From assembly GCA_007844125.1 (NCBI GenBank), contig CM017569.1:4491169-4555168 (forward strand): 64,000 bases of DNA, in the 5' to 3' direction. Made by a program: the position numbers and the translations under genes. Shown here piece by piece: positions 15,401 to 27,000 of this stretch. The number at the start of each line of letters is the position of its first letter. The stretch's first letter is position 1. A model generated the notes under the pieces. That model was given only the letters and a program-made list of their open reading frames with translations. It was not told where the DNA came from and ran no database searches. The DNA comes from Sinonovacula constricta. Lineage: Eukaryota > Mollusca > Bivalvia > Cardiida > Solecurtidae.

Positions 15401-18400
15401 ATATGATGCCCTAACTGCCAATGATGGACAGAATAATTCCTATATGATGCCCTAACTGCCAATGATGGACAGAATGATTCCTACATGATGCCCTAACTGC
15501 CAATGATGGACAGAATGATTCCTATATGATGCCCTAACTGCCAATGATGGACAGAATGATTCCTATATGATGCCCTAACTGCCAATGATGGAAAGAATGA
15601 TTCCTATATGATGACCTAACTGCCAATGATGGACAGAATGATTCCTATATGATGCCCTAACTGCCAATGATGGACAGAATGATTCCTACATGATGCCCTT
15701 AATGCCAATGATGGGCAGAATGCTTCCTATATGATGCCCTAACTGCCAATGATGGACAGAATGATTCCTTTATGATGCCTTAACTGCCAATGATGGACAG
15801 AATGATTCCTATATGATGACCTAACTGCCAATGATGGACAGAATGATTCCTTTATGATGCCTTATCTGCCAATGATGGACAGAATGATTCCTATATGATG
15901 CCCTAACTGCCAATGATGGGCAGCTTCAACAAATCATGAAAATGAAGGGAGGGTGCAGCAGACTTACTTTTGTTGCCCACTAAGGCCATGTGAGGTAGTC
16001 GCTCCTTTCCAAGCACTTTTCTTATAGTTCCATACCAGTCTTCAAGATTGTCAAAGCTGTTGTGATTTGTAATATCATACACCAGCAAAGCACCCTGTTT
16101 GAGATAAAATGAAACTTCAATATTTTATCATTTGTAAGTTCAACTTTTCATTATCATTATCATCATTTATATGAAAATATCTATAAAACAATGATGTACA
16201 CCATTAAACACATGTAATCAATATCAATATAATTCTATGATAATAATATTACAACTAATGTTATTATTACTTAACTTATCAATTCATTATAACAATACTC
16301 AATATCATATACTTCTCTTACCAGAAGCTTTAATTGAACCATATGAAAGAAGCAAATAGCTGCTCATATATTAATGATGACCCAGCAAAAATCAAAGATC
16401 AAAACTTGGATGTTTAACTAATGCAATATTGGCTCTTATCATACTGGTCATTCTAAATACATGTATATGAATGTTAGATTTGCCTATAATATTTGTGTGT
16501 GCAACATACATACAGTTGAGCTTCATTATTGCGACTTTTCTTTATATGAACTTCCACTTAAGACCAATTTATTTTAAAGTCTTGTTTTCACCTTACATTT
16601 CTTTATAAAACATGTACCCTTAAATAAAAATTTTTGAGATGATGTTGTCTTTGACACAAAGTGATTACATGTCCATGTCCCATGTTTTCACACACTTCTG
16701 CAGGCGCTTTAAAAGCAGCCACTGACACGAAATCCTGTAAACTTGCAGAGGGGTCTGAATGGGACATTGAAGAAAGCAATAGGCAGTTTAGCTGTATTTT
16801 GTGTCTGGACTTTGGCTTTATGAGACACAATTAACATTTATTTGCATTAAACTTTAAACATGACTATATTCAGATGTATTTTTTTCAAAAATAGAGTAGT
16901 CCAATCTTATGACCAAAATATTGTAATAGCGTGGAATGATGAGAAAATCTTAAGGGTTCACACTTGGTCAATGCTTTTATTCTTTTTTTTTCACAAAATA
17001 AATACAACATTACCAATATTCTAATTGACAGTTATCAAAGTTTTACCACTAAAATATTATCAAGGATAGAAACTTTGTATGACCTTTCCTGGGGAGAATA
17101 TTGTTAATGACAAAAGACCACTGATCATATGACTTGTTCATGTTCATGTGACTTGTTAAGGAATAAAGCATTAAAGTGGAGCACAAATGAATGTAGAATG
17201 AAGATTAAGATATAGTATCAGTGCACTGCTACATTATTATGAGTAATTTTCTGTTTAACATGCAGCTTTTATGATGAAAAACATGCAATAAAACAACAAC
17301 AAAACCACAATGTATTCTCCAGTCTCAAAATTCACCAAGTTAAGTAATTTTCAAGTAAACAATGTCTCTCACTTACCAGGGATCGACTTTACATATAATG
17401 TGTGATAGGAAAGCTTGCCTTTCAAAATGTCACTGGGAAAGACATGCTTAAAATGTTATCATTTTCCCATGGGTTATTTCATCTGGTAAAAAGTGGTATA
17501 GTTAATAATAGTTACAGAAGATTCAGGCTAAATTCTGAAAGCTTAAAATTCAACATAATCAGTTTAAATTAAACAACAGGAATGAAAACATTGTCAGTAT
17601 GTTATGTTTTCTTGTGAAAAGACACATAATATTTATATAAACAAATATAAACCTTTTACATACATGCATTCCTTATTACCTGACATCCATAAACGTAATT
17701 CTCTAACATTGCACCCCCTAAAGTTTGGCCTCCTATATCCCAGACCTGCAGTGCTACATTTACATTGCCTGGAAACAAAATAAAATAATAATAATTCTAA
17801 GTAGGCTCTTCAAAAAGCGCTTAGGCAGAATTGTTTTATTTAAATTGTTGCTAGGTTCATGACACATAATATCACAAGATCTACAGTTCATTATGTGTTT
17901 AAATTATTGTGACCCTTTCGAGCCTTTCAGCTGATTGGTTATGACGAAGCTATTAACATGTTTGCCACATATATTACCCCATAAGCAGGGTGGAGATACT
18001 AAGTTGTCCAGTAATAAAATTACTAAAACTAGTTGAAAAGTGTTGTGATGCTTTTGATTATTCTAACCTTATGACAACACAGTATTTTACTTGAGTTTCA
18101 CGTACTCGTCCATATGTATTAATCTTGTCTACTTGTTTGTTTTTTGTAACCAACACAGCAACACAATTATGATTTTATTGCATCCACCTAATTACTGGGA
18201 GAAAGATCTTTGTTAAATACTTATATGTGCCAGGGGTCTTCCCTCATTAAAAAGCTGGGTATTGCTGTAATTACCTTATTTTCTCACTTATAACACAGGG
18301 ATTTTTCCTCGAAATTTAATGCTCAAAGTGTGGGGCTCTTCTTACAGTTCTAGTGACCTGGCAAAATGTTTTCACATTGTTTTAGGGCAAAAACATACCG

Positions 18401-20591
18401 CATAAACTTATAAGCGGTTATGTAATGACCCAACATAACGCCATTATCCACCTCTGATAATTTACCTTCATTGGCCTTTGGAGTCTGTTGGTCAATGATT
18501 AACTGTCTCACATATAGTTCACTTTGTTCTGCATGAAACACGGCTTATTATCTGTGAGTAAACACAGTTACTTTCAACTTTCGTCTGCCAGATACGCCAA
18601 GTTGTAATTTACTTGGTGTTCTGTGTATACTTGCCTCATTACACAGGTCAAGTTGACTGACTCTGAGTTAAGCTGCAGTCAGGGTGATATCAATTGGAGC
18701 AGTTTAACAGTGAGGGTGTGAACGATGTGTTTTTACAAGCAGCTGCCGATTATATTTCTCCATGAAATTATTGATTGACGGCATGTACACAAGGACAGTG
18801 CACTGTTCCCTGATATATTGTGTACTGTCATGCCAGGGTTGGTGACATAGATCAAAGAAATTAATGTCATGCCGCCATGTGCTACAGGATAGCAGTGCAG
18901 CTGAGACTAGATACATCCCACAATGTGTGAAAATTACAGTCAGTGATTACCAATCAACCCTTTTATTGAGACAGCATGACTGGTTGTTTCATTTTTTTTT
19001 GCCTCGTCTTATAAGAGAGTCGAAGCAGAAACCAACAATTTCCCAGGTGAAGTAGGGGGCCTGTCTTATAAGCGAATAGTCTTATAAGTGAGAAAGTATG
19101 GTACCATAATTGTGATGTTGCAAAGTATTTAAAAACATTATCAGCAAACATGTGTCCTGCCAAGCATCTATTTTTTTTCTTTTTAAACATAATAAACAGA
19201 AATGAACAATTGCAAGTTTTGGTTGTGGAAATGACATTACCTGGTAAAACAATTCGCTTCAAAAAAAAATCCAACCCAATAGTCTGTTTATATTGCTTGC
19301 CAAACTGCTCTTGGGAATATCTTGTGGCTAGAGAAGTCTGAAATTAAAGAACACATTCATTTATGAAAACACATTTTAAACATGCTTAGTTTATTGACAA
19401 ATGAAAAGGATGTACATCCAATAAAACATTTAAAACAATGTTGCTTTTCATCTAAAATGGGCTTTAGATAAGGTCTGGAGGCTGTAAAGAGCTAGTTTTG
19501 TCTGCAGCAGCAATGAGCTCTTAACACTGTCCACGTAGCTCAATTGGTGTGGCACGACCCTATAAAACTAGGTCAATACTACAGTCTTAGAAGACTCCTG
19601 ACCTTTATTGGAAGAAGAAGAAGCAAAGAGTTCAAATGTTCAGGCCCAATACATGTACCATTGGCACTTTTGCTTTTATGAAATGTTAATCATTAACTTA
19701 ACAGCGTCAAAACGGGCTCTTGAATGCATTTTTACAAGCAGCTGCCGATTATATTTCTTCATGAAATTATTGATTGATGGCATGTACACAAGGACAGTGC
19801 ACTGTTCCCTGATATATTTGTGATGCTTCTTTGCTCCAAAAGGCAATGATGGAAGGTGTCATGTGGTACTAGGAATTTTAACAGTCCTGGTAACTTATTG
19901 GATTACCAGACCTCGCAATGCACGTGAGGGTCAAGAGCTTAAGCCCAGAAAAAGTTTATAGAAGTATCTAGTGGCCAGAATAGCCAATTTCTAGCCTGTT
20001 AGTAGTGTTACTGCTCCCATCCAGTGGCCCACAACCACAACATATTATGAGTATTATGCTTGTCAACAATGTGAAAAAACAAGCTGCAATGGCTATTTAT
20101 CTAGGATGGAGTATGAACCCACAACTATGGGGTGAGCGTTAACAACAATTTTATCAAATAAAAAACTTAAATGGTGTAATTAGAAGTCTAAACAGTCAGG
20201 AAGCATTATAGGAATGATTATAGAAAAACAAATGCATGTTATGCTGATGAGAGGTCTTAGCTTAGACAATGTCAAGACCTCAAGTAATATACAAATTAAA
20301 TGTTCTGATAAATGTTTATAGAAGGTATTTTTATAGAGACAAGAAGACTTAATAGTGTCTAGTAATTTACCGTCACTTGTCTACAAACTACGATAAAAAA
20401 ATTAAATTAATGCACGTGATAGTCATGGTTAATAGGAATACTACAGGCGTTTTGCACGCCGTTTCCAGTTTTATCAACACATGACCTAATTTTAAAAAAC
20501 AACAGGTGCGTGTCACCTTTCCTGAAGCACCATCTCCCATTATTACTATCTTCAGTTGCTTATCGGGCACTTCTTCCTCTGAGTCGGACAT
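6468..20591 (-). CDS. RAB28: Ras-related small GTPase Rab28, six coding exons
   Basis: This encodes the atypical Rab-family GTPase Rab28, which cycles between GTP and GDP forms and is known from other animals as a prenylated, cilium-associated trafficking protein. Coding exons on the minus strand are 20517-20591, 19241-19337, 17680-17768, 15968-16094, 7467-7570 and 6468-6647. All have GT-AG borders and join in phase to 223 residues (human Rab28 has 221). Visible motifs are the P-loop GDGASGKT at residues 19-26 (split by intron 1), WDIGGQ at 67-72, NKSD at 128-131, SAK at 158-160 and a C-terminal CAAX-type box CTLQ at 220-223. NKSD replaces NKID of human Rab28 but keeps NKxD. The start has the conserved MSDSEEE opening. 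Intron 4 is 8.4 kb and mostly minisatellite. The gene is divergently arranged with the vinculin-like gene. No break was found, so it should be functional. Confidence 0.95.
7798..10548. repeat. 27-bp minisatellite array, about 102 units, in rab28 intron 4
   Basis: Near-perfect tandem units of 27 bp, with a core such as ATTCCTATGTGATGCCATAA followed by a variable CGGCCAG or CAGCCAG. Because 27 is nine codons and the unit lacks a stop in one frame of each strand, the array creates open frames of 923 codons (minus) and 913 codons (plus). Both are pure repeats without similarity to a protein. Marker variants recur at a fixed distance: a 'gccacaacgg' variant at 7921 and 9163 (1242 bp, 46 units), and an 'agaatcc' variant at 9067 and 10255 (1188 bp, 44 units). 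A block of about 1.2 kb has therefore been duplicated, and one copy has gained or lost two units. Smaller spacing of 351 bp (13 units) is also seen. Confidence 0.97.
10549..11935. repeat. 41-bp minisatellite array (type I) mixed with 27-bp units
   Basis: Tandem 41-bp units consist of the 27-bp unit of the adjacent array plus a 14-bp insert, ATGATGAACAAAGT. Some 27-bp units are interspersed near 10745-10830, 11150 and 11425. The variant 'gacgccataactgcc' occurs at 11148 and again at 11421, 273 bp apart, which equals six 41-bp units plus one 27-bp unit. This makes a mixed higher-order repeat. The array sits in rab28 intron 4. Confidence 0.95.
11936..12957. other. Unique AT-rich spacer between the two satellite blocks
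   Basis: About 1 kb of AT-rich intronic sequence of rab28, with no repeats of the flanking type and no convincing exon. A 61-codon open frame at 12577-12762 has no recognisable features and is probably chance. Confidence 0.6.
12958..15917. repeat. 41-bp minisatellite array (type II), about 72 units
   Basis: Tandem 41-bp units with a core such as CTAACTGCCAATGATGGACA followed by GAATGATTCCTATATGATG. The unit is homologous along its whole length to the type I 41-mer but has its own diagnostic bases (GGACAGAAT, CCCTAACTG). Marker variants at 13561, 13592, 13631 and 13831 recur at 14790, 14821, 14860 and 15060, always 1229 bp later (30 units less one base). A 'gatgggca' variant recurs every 246 bp (six units) near 14106, 14352 and 14598. 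The array ends about 50 bp from exon 4 of rab28. Confidence 0.96.
16095..17679. other. rab28 intron 3, nothing recognised
   Basis: AT-rich intronic sequence between rab28 exons 3 and 4. No exon, RNA gene or clear mobile element was seen. Short open frames such as 16603-16830 (minus) have no recognisable features. Confidence 0.6.
18274..19101 (-). mobile_element. Non-autonomous TA-flanked element, copy A (pogo/Tc1-mariner-like MITE)
   Basis: About 828 bp in rab28 intron 2. It is bounded by TA at 18272-18273 and 19102-19103. Its inverted termini read CCTTATTTTCTCACTTATAA on the left and the complement of TTATAAGTGAGAAAGTATGG on the right. No transposase frame is present. The interior matches copy B (21604-23571) in inverted orientation, including the segment around 'gccgccatgtgctacagga', which shows the empty site of the element nested in copy B. 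TA flanks and 'cttataag' termini fit the pogo/Tigger branch of Tc1/mariner; that assignment is inference. Confidence 0.8.
19728..19822. repeat. Fragment of the same TA-flanked element
   Basis: About 95 bp around 'caagcagctgccgattat' and 'caaggacagtgcactgttcc' are nearly identical to part of copy A at about 18725-18822, in the same orientation. No terminal repeats accompany it, so it is a fragment, in rab28 intron 1. Confidence 0.75.
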
Positions 20592-21000
20592 TGTTAGTTA
20601 TTTGTAACGGCCCTGATGTAATACAATGCCCAAATTGGTAAATTCTAAGGAATCCACTTGTGCGTTTCAAAACTATTTTTATCTGACTTCCATCTTGGAA
20701 ATTATTTACTTCCCTAGTTGCCTCGCGACACAAAGTGTTTACATTTAATTTAAGTTGTTGTTTATTTTTAAACATTTGTTTTTTCGACCCATTTCATGAA
20801 AAATATTAAAATTTACTTTGCCCATATAAGAAGTATAAAATTATATGTATATATATCTTTCTTTTAATTTTTCAATATATTTGAGGCTATTTTTGTACAT
20901 TCACAAACGTGCTATTCTTACGGCGTCCTCATTTTGTTTACATCCAGCAACGAAAAAATGAATTTTTAAAATTCATCAAACATTAACATATTTAAATCAA
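20592..21000. promoter_or_regulatory. Head-to-head promoter of rab28 and the vinculin-like gene
   Basis: Only 409 bp separate the start codon of rab28 (minus) from the first possible start codon of the vinculin-like gene (plus), so both must use promoters in or next to this stretch. There is no clear TATA box at a meaningful distance. An imperfect RFX X-box-like element, GTTGCCTCGCGAC, lies at 20717-20729. An in-frame stop at 20959-20961 limits how far upstream the vinculin-like protein can begin without a further 5' exon. Confidence 0.65.
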
Positions 21001-24000
21001 ATGAATATGGATGTCACATATGGATTGCTTATGCATCTTGTCAAAACGAAGTCAATTCAACGTATACTTGCCCCAATAGCATCGCAGGTACAAAAATATG
21101 TTTCTGCAACCTGTTGCACCTGGGTCGATGAATGTGACAAATTCGGACTCACACGCTTCGTACCCACGCCGTTTGAATTTGATCGTCGTGTGTTATGTTT
21201 ATGTTAATGGCCATTAGCACCTTTATTTGATAGTGTGCTAATAAAGTTGTTTGATAGTGTCACAAAGTGTGAATTTATATGTAAAGTTTATTATCGATTC
21301 AATTCAAAGTTTATTGGCAAACAAATCTGTTCATCGCCACATACATAGTGTGGTACATTGAAATTGTCATGCATATTACAACATAAATGATAAATAGTGT
21401 ATAAACTTACCACATAATTTGTTTCATGTATGAGGAAGTATAACTACATGTATTAATATGGTACATATAGGACTTGAGTTCACTTACGATTGTCTCTTAA
21501 GTTAAATGCTTCAAAAAAAAAATTTGCTAAACTTTTAGACACGTAACTGTTTATTGTTAAGAAACAATTTAAATTTTGAAACAGTTGGCGAAGAACAAAA
21601 CTACCATACTTTCTCACTTGTAAGACTATTCGCTTATAAGACGACCCCCCTACTTCACCTGTGAAATTGCCAGTTTCTGCTTCAACCTGCTTATAAGACA
21701 AGGCGTCGACCAGTCATGCTGCCTTAACAAAAGGGTTAATTGGTGAACAGTGACTGTAATTTTCACATGTTGCGGGATGTATCTAGTCTCAGCTTTACAC
21801 TATCCTGTAGCGGAATGCTGGTCAACCCGGCACCTGGTAAACTCGGCACTTGGTGAACTCGGCACCGAGAATTGTGAATTCGGCATCCGGTAAACTCGGC
21901 ACCTGGTGAATTCGGCATCTAGTTAACTCGGCATTTGTATATTATTCTTTTATCTCTTTGCTTCTAGACAATTTGGCAATATTTATTGTTACACAATGTA
22001 TGACCTATACTGTTATCTTGGAAATGTCTGTTTGTGAAGAAAGGTGAATTTTCAAAGTAACTTATTATGACCACATTTATCAACAGATACAAAATAATTC
22101 ATTGGCTACTGGCTTAACATTTATTTTTGAATTGAATTAGTTGATATAATTTTTGTAAGAATTTATCTTTCTATGAAAATTTTATGAACATTTGCACATT
22201 TGCTTGTTAGTTATCCATTCCAGATTCATCTTGGCTGGCGCAAGAACAAGTGACACAGGGAAGCCCATGTGGTGACAGGGTCTCTTCATTAACCTCCTCA
22301 TAATTAGTACCTCACCCCTTATATGTGTACGGGGAATACATTGTCTAATAGCACCTGGTACCCCTTCCATGTATACTAGGAATACACCGCTGCCATCTTG
22401 TTGTTTTAGCAATTTGTAGTGTCAGGGTCTCATCATTAACCTCCTCATAATTAGTACCTCACCCCTTCTATGTGTACGGGGAATACATTGTCTAATAGCA
22501 CCTGGTACCCCTTCCATGTATACTAGGAATACACCGCTGTCATCTTGTTGTTTTAGCAATTTAAACAAGGTACACACTGAATAACACATGATTAAGTACA
22601 GTACCTTTGATGTTGAGTATACGTAAATTTATTATAAATACAATGCAGATTTATAATATAAGGAATAAATTAATGTGTTTAAAAATCTACCTTATTTCTT
22701 CGTTAATTTTATATTTAATTATTATATTAATCATATATACTTTGTGTAGTTAGTTGTTTTAACTGCTTTTATACACGCATTAGACAATATGACATGTGAT
22801 TTTTTTATTTTTATTTCTATTTTTTATCTTTTTTATTTTTATATATTATTTGCATAATGGTTTATATCTTTAAACGAGGTGCCGAATTCACCAGATTCGT
22901 AATGCCGAATTTACCAGGTGCCGAGTTCACCAGGTGCCGAGTTGACTATTTACGCAGGTGCCGAATTCACCAGATGCCAAGTTGACTTGATTCCGTTTGC
23001 GCATGGCGGCATGACATTAATTTCTTTGATCTACGTCAACAAGTCTGGTATGACAGTACACGATATATCGGGGAACAGTGCACTGTCCTTATGTACATGC
23101 CGCCATTCAATAATTTCAAGGAGAAATGTAATCGGCAGCTGCTCATAAAAACACATCGTTTACTCCCTCACTGTCAAACTGCTCCGATCGATATCACCTT
23201 GACAACAGTTTATCTCAGTCAGTCACTTGACCTGTGTAATGAGGCAAGTCTACACAGAAACGCCAAGTAAATTACAGCTTGGTGTATTTGGCAGACTGAA
23301 GTTGAAAGTTTGTTTAAGTGTTTACTGACGGAAAATAAGCTGTGTCGACGCAGAGAATTCAAAGTTTCATTAAGGTAAATTATCGGCGGTCGATAATGAC
23401 AGCACGTCTGGTCATTACATAACCGCTAACAAGTTTATGTGGTATGTTTTCGCCCTAAAGCAACAGGAAAACTTTTTGCCAGGTCAAAAGACCCTGCCTT
23501 TAAGATGAGCCCCACACTTTGAACATGAATTTTAAAGAAAAAATCCCTGTCTTATAAGTGAGAAAATAGGGTATTTAGGAAGAATAACACAATGTAATGG
23601 ATTTTTAACAATAGATTAATAAGATTCTTGTTCAAAACGATGCTTAAATATACAGTATGCTCATAGTTTACTTGACTTTTTTATTGTATAAAGCCACCAT
23701 TTACATATTGATTCAGCAGAACAGAACAGAAGATAATTTATTTAAAATGTGTACAAAGTACAGCATTCAACTTATTACATTGTTAATTTGCTTGGGAGAG
23801 GGGTCTTCAACTTGTAACAGGTAGGTATAGCCATTGATATTGTTTTGCCACTTGGGAATAAATCAATTACAATGTAAATCAGAAACAAATAAATGTAGAT
23901 GTTATTATCATCAAGGCAGAAATATTGAATAACAAATGAATAAATAGAACAACGAACATAATAAACTTGGACTGGTATAATACACTGTTTCAATAATTAT

Positions 24001-27000
24001 ACAGCACTGTCAGTTGTTTTAAAAGACAAAAAGCAGACAATATAATACACAACTGATTGTAAGAAAAGGATAACTTACTGGAACTTAAGACACCGAAACA
24101 TTGTCAAAAAACAAAATTTTAAATTTCAAATGGCATCATTGAAACTACTAATAACAATACAATTAGGGAATTACAGCACTATTAACATGTTGATGCATTG
24201 GCTGCAAGGATGCTGTTCTAAGGTGATATAACAAATTAGGTTGTGAGCTGGTTAGATAAAAAATAACTTGGCATGATTTACCTAATGTAACAACACAGGC
24301 TTTCAATCGTGCTAATTATTTCTGAAAAAACTTGTGCAATGATCACTATGACTTACAATTAAATTTTAATCAAAATTAAATAATGTACTCTTAAGAATGC
24401 TACAAACATACTTTACTGAAACATGATAAACATTTACCGACAGCACTATATTTTTTTATTATAGCATTTTTTTATAAATATTTAGGCAAAATTGTTAAAT
24501 AATTATGTTAATTCTAATTTAACTCTAGACAAAACAAGGATTGTTTACTTTATCTTTATCCTATGTACATTTATTTAAAGCTGTTTTTCTTCTATTTTTA
24601 AATAAAACAAATAATACTTATTTTTATATAAAAAAAAAAAGCCACAAAGCTTCTTTTTATTTGCAGCTTTTTAATAATATACAAATTCAAAATTTATTCT
24701 TTTATCAATTATAGAAAATAGTGAAGGTTATATAACTCTGAATCAAGCTAGGCAATTTTTCTTCCAGTTTTAATTATTTTAAGTAACTATTTGTCTATTT
24801 AGAAAATAATTCTCTATGCAAGAACCTTGCACAATTGTTGCATCTTTTATTAAAGGTTAATTTGTTACCATGGAAGTGCATCTTCTACACTTATTGACAT
24901 TTCTTCTTTTTTTTTACTCATTCTATTCTTATTTTAGTATTAAAAAGTGACAGTAATTTTAGTTTGTGAAAGCCAAATACCTGTCACAGTAAAAATGAGT
25001 AAGTGAGCAAACAAGAATTGTGACACATATTTTTGGTGACATAATTCTGTTTAAAATATCCATAAGAAAGTGTCTGTCAAATATAAAAAAAGTATTTCCG
25101 CTACAAGTTACTTTAGAGTATATCTTTTAAAGATAGAAAGTTATATATAATGGTGTTTATTAAAGCTTTTATTTATTATGTTGTTGTCTTTATTTAACAT
25201 TAAAATGCTTCATTATCATAGTATGAGTCAATGTCACTCTGATACTCTTTGTTAACTTTTGGCCTACTCACCACATATTGATAAGACACGGGCAAATTGT
25301 GTAAATCCAGATAAGCCAGCTCCTGCACTACTTGCTGCTGAGTCTCTGGCCGTTTGTCTAGGTTTTCTTGCATGTAGAATTGTAGATGTAAGAAAATGAA
25401 TATGCATTAATATAAGTTCTTAAGTTAATATTATAGTGAATATTAACAAATGAAGCATGATCAAAATTAACATTGGACATTGGACCTCACTTCATTATGC
25501 TCCAACACAAATCTTTTGTGTCCCTGTTCCAGATATCTCTGCTGATTATTCTCAATGAATCAGAGGATGGGTCCCATATTGTACCTGTTGACATGGTTCC
25601 CTGTTCCAAGGCAGTGATGGAAGCATCAAACAAGTTGATCATCGCTGCCAAGCAACAAGCTCATGCTTCCACAGACAAGGTACATTACGTAAGACTAATT
25701 GAAATAATTAGGTTTTAAGTCAGGGTCAGTGCTCATAATTTGCAGTTGTCCGATAGCTTGGGGCTACCAAATTTTAGCATTGGCTATTGATTTTCTGCAA
25801 ATACTAGCCCAATTGGGCTATCAGTTTTTCAGTGCAACAAAAGAAAAGTGTTAACAAATTGCTCACTGCTATGCATATAGGACAAATCAGATCTCGGTAA
25901 CAATCAATTACAAACATACATATAATCAGTAATCCTGTGGTGAAAATTTGTATACATGTGAGTGCTTCTTTCTTGCAGTAACACACTCAAATTGTTCTTT
26001 GCAATGAAGCAAGTGTGTTTTGGAAGAGTGCCAATTTCATTAGTATAGCTGTGTGTGAAAAATGTATTTCCTGCAATAGTTGGCATAGGCATAACGTTTA
26101 TCTCACTTCACTTCCACCTGACTGGACCAGAAGTTAAGATTTGCTGACCTATCTAGTGAGGAAAATTATCACTGATAAATTTTAAGAACCATCCAGCCCC
26201 AGTGCTGTAATAGAGTTTGCATTATAACAGTGTGTGCTGTATAGGAACTCTAGTGTATTTATAACACCTATACCACTTAATGCTCTCCAAATTAAAAAAA
26301 AACACTATAGGACCTATTTTGCCATTTTTTTGCCATCTGGGATAGAAGAACCATACATCAATCCATTTGTTTATTAATAACTTTTTTAAATTTTGATCAT
26401 TTTAAATGCTCAGATTATATCGCAGGGCAATATATCTTAGGTTTTCAAATGAGCTTGCAAAAAGTTGGTAAAGATCTTGTTTTTTTTTAAAACTTCATCC
26501 ATTTTAAAAATAGTTTAAGGAAACAAAATAGCTTTCCTCTCTCTCTCTCTCTTTCTTTTTTAAAACGTCATGGCTTTGTGTATATGTGAAAATGGTGAAA
26601 AGTATACAATAACAGTTTACATATTTTCATGGGACAATATGACCAGACTCCTATTTAACGAGTATTGCATTTAATTAAGTGCTATATGGTTGTAGTGGCC
26701 TATTACTAGAGTCATAGCCTTGTTCTCCTTATATTAAAAAAAAACATTCCCTTATTGTCCCCTTTGAATATAAAGCACTTATTGCGATCATTTATATTAT
26801 ACATACATGCATTTAAAATTATGATCTATACGTATTTCAGAATGAGAAATAAATGCCACATCAAATTATTACAAAGCAAATAGTTCAGTTATTAATCTAA
26901 ATCAGTTTCACAACTGAAAAGAATATAGAATGCTTATTTCAACTGTTGTTTTAGACACTACATTCATTACTTAGAAAATGTCGCATTAATTGTTGAAAAT

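Larger units (their letters stand above)
21604..23571 (+). mobile_element. Non-autonomous TA-flanked element, copy B, with a nested insertion
   Basis: Bounded by TA at 21602-21603 and 23572-23573. Its termini, CCATACTTTCTCACTTGTAA and the complement of TTATAAGTGAGAAAATAGGG, match copy A at 18274-19101 in opposite orientation. It is 1,968 bp only because a second element (21812-22994) is inserted in its middle; without it about 785 bp remain, similar to copy A. It lies in intron 1 of the vinculin-like gene. No transposase frame is seen. Confidence 0.8.

Noticed and set aside
7798..15917. Possible CRISPR array
   Set aside because: The repeats are contiguous, without unique spacers of constant length, in an animal intron; this is a minisatellite.
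19530..19600. tRNA-like stretch 'tagctcaattggtgtggc'
   Set aside because: It has an A-box-like beginning but no B box or foldable cloverleaf; at most a decayed SINE head.
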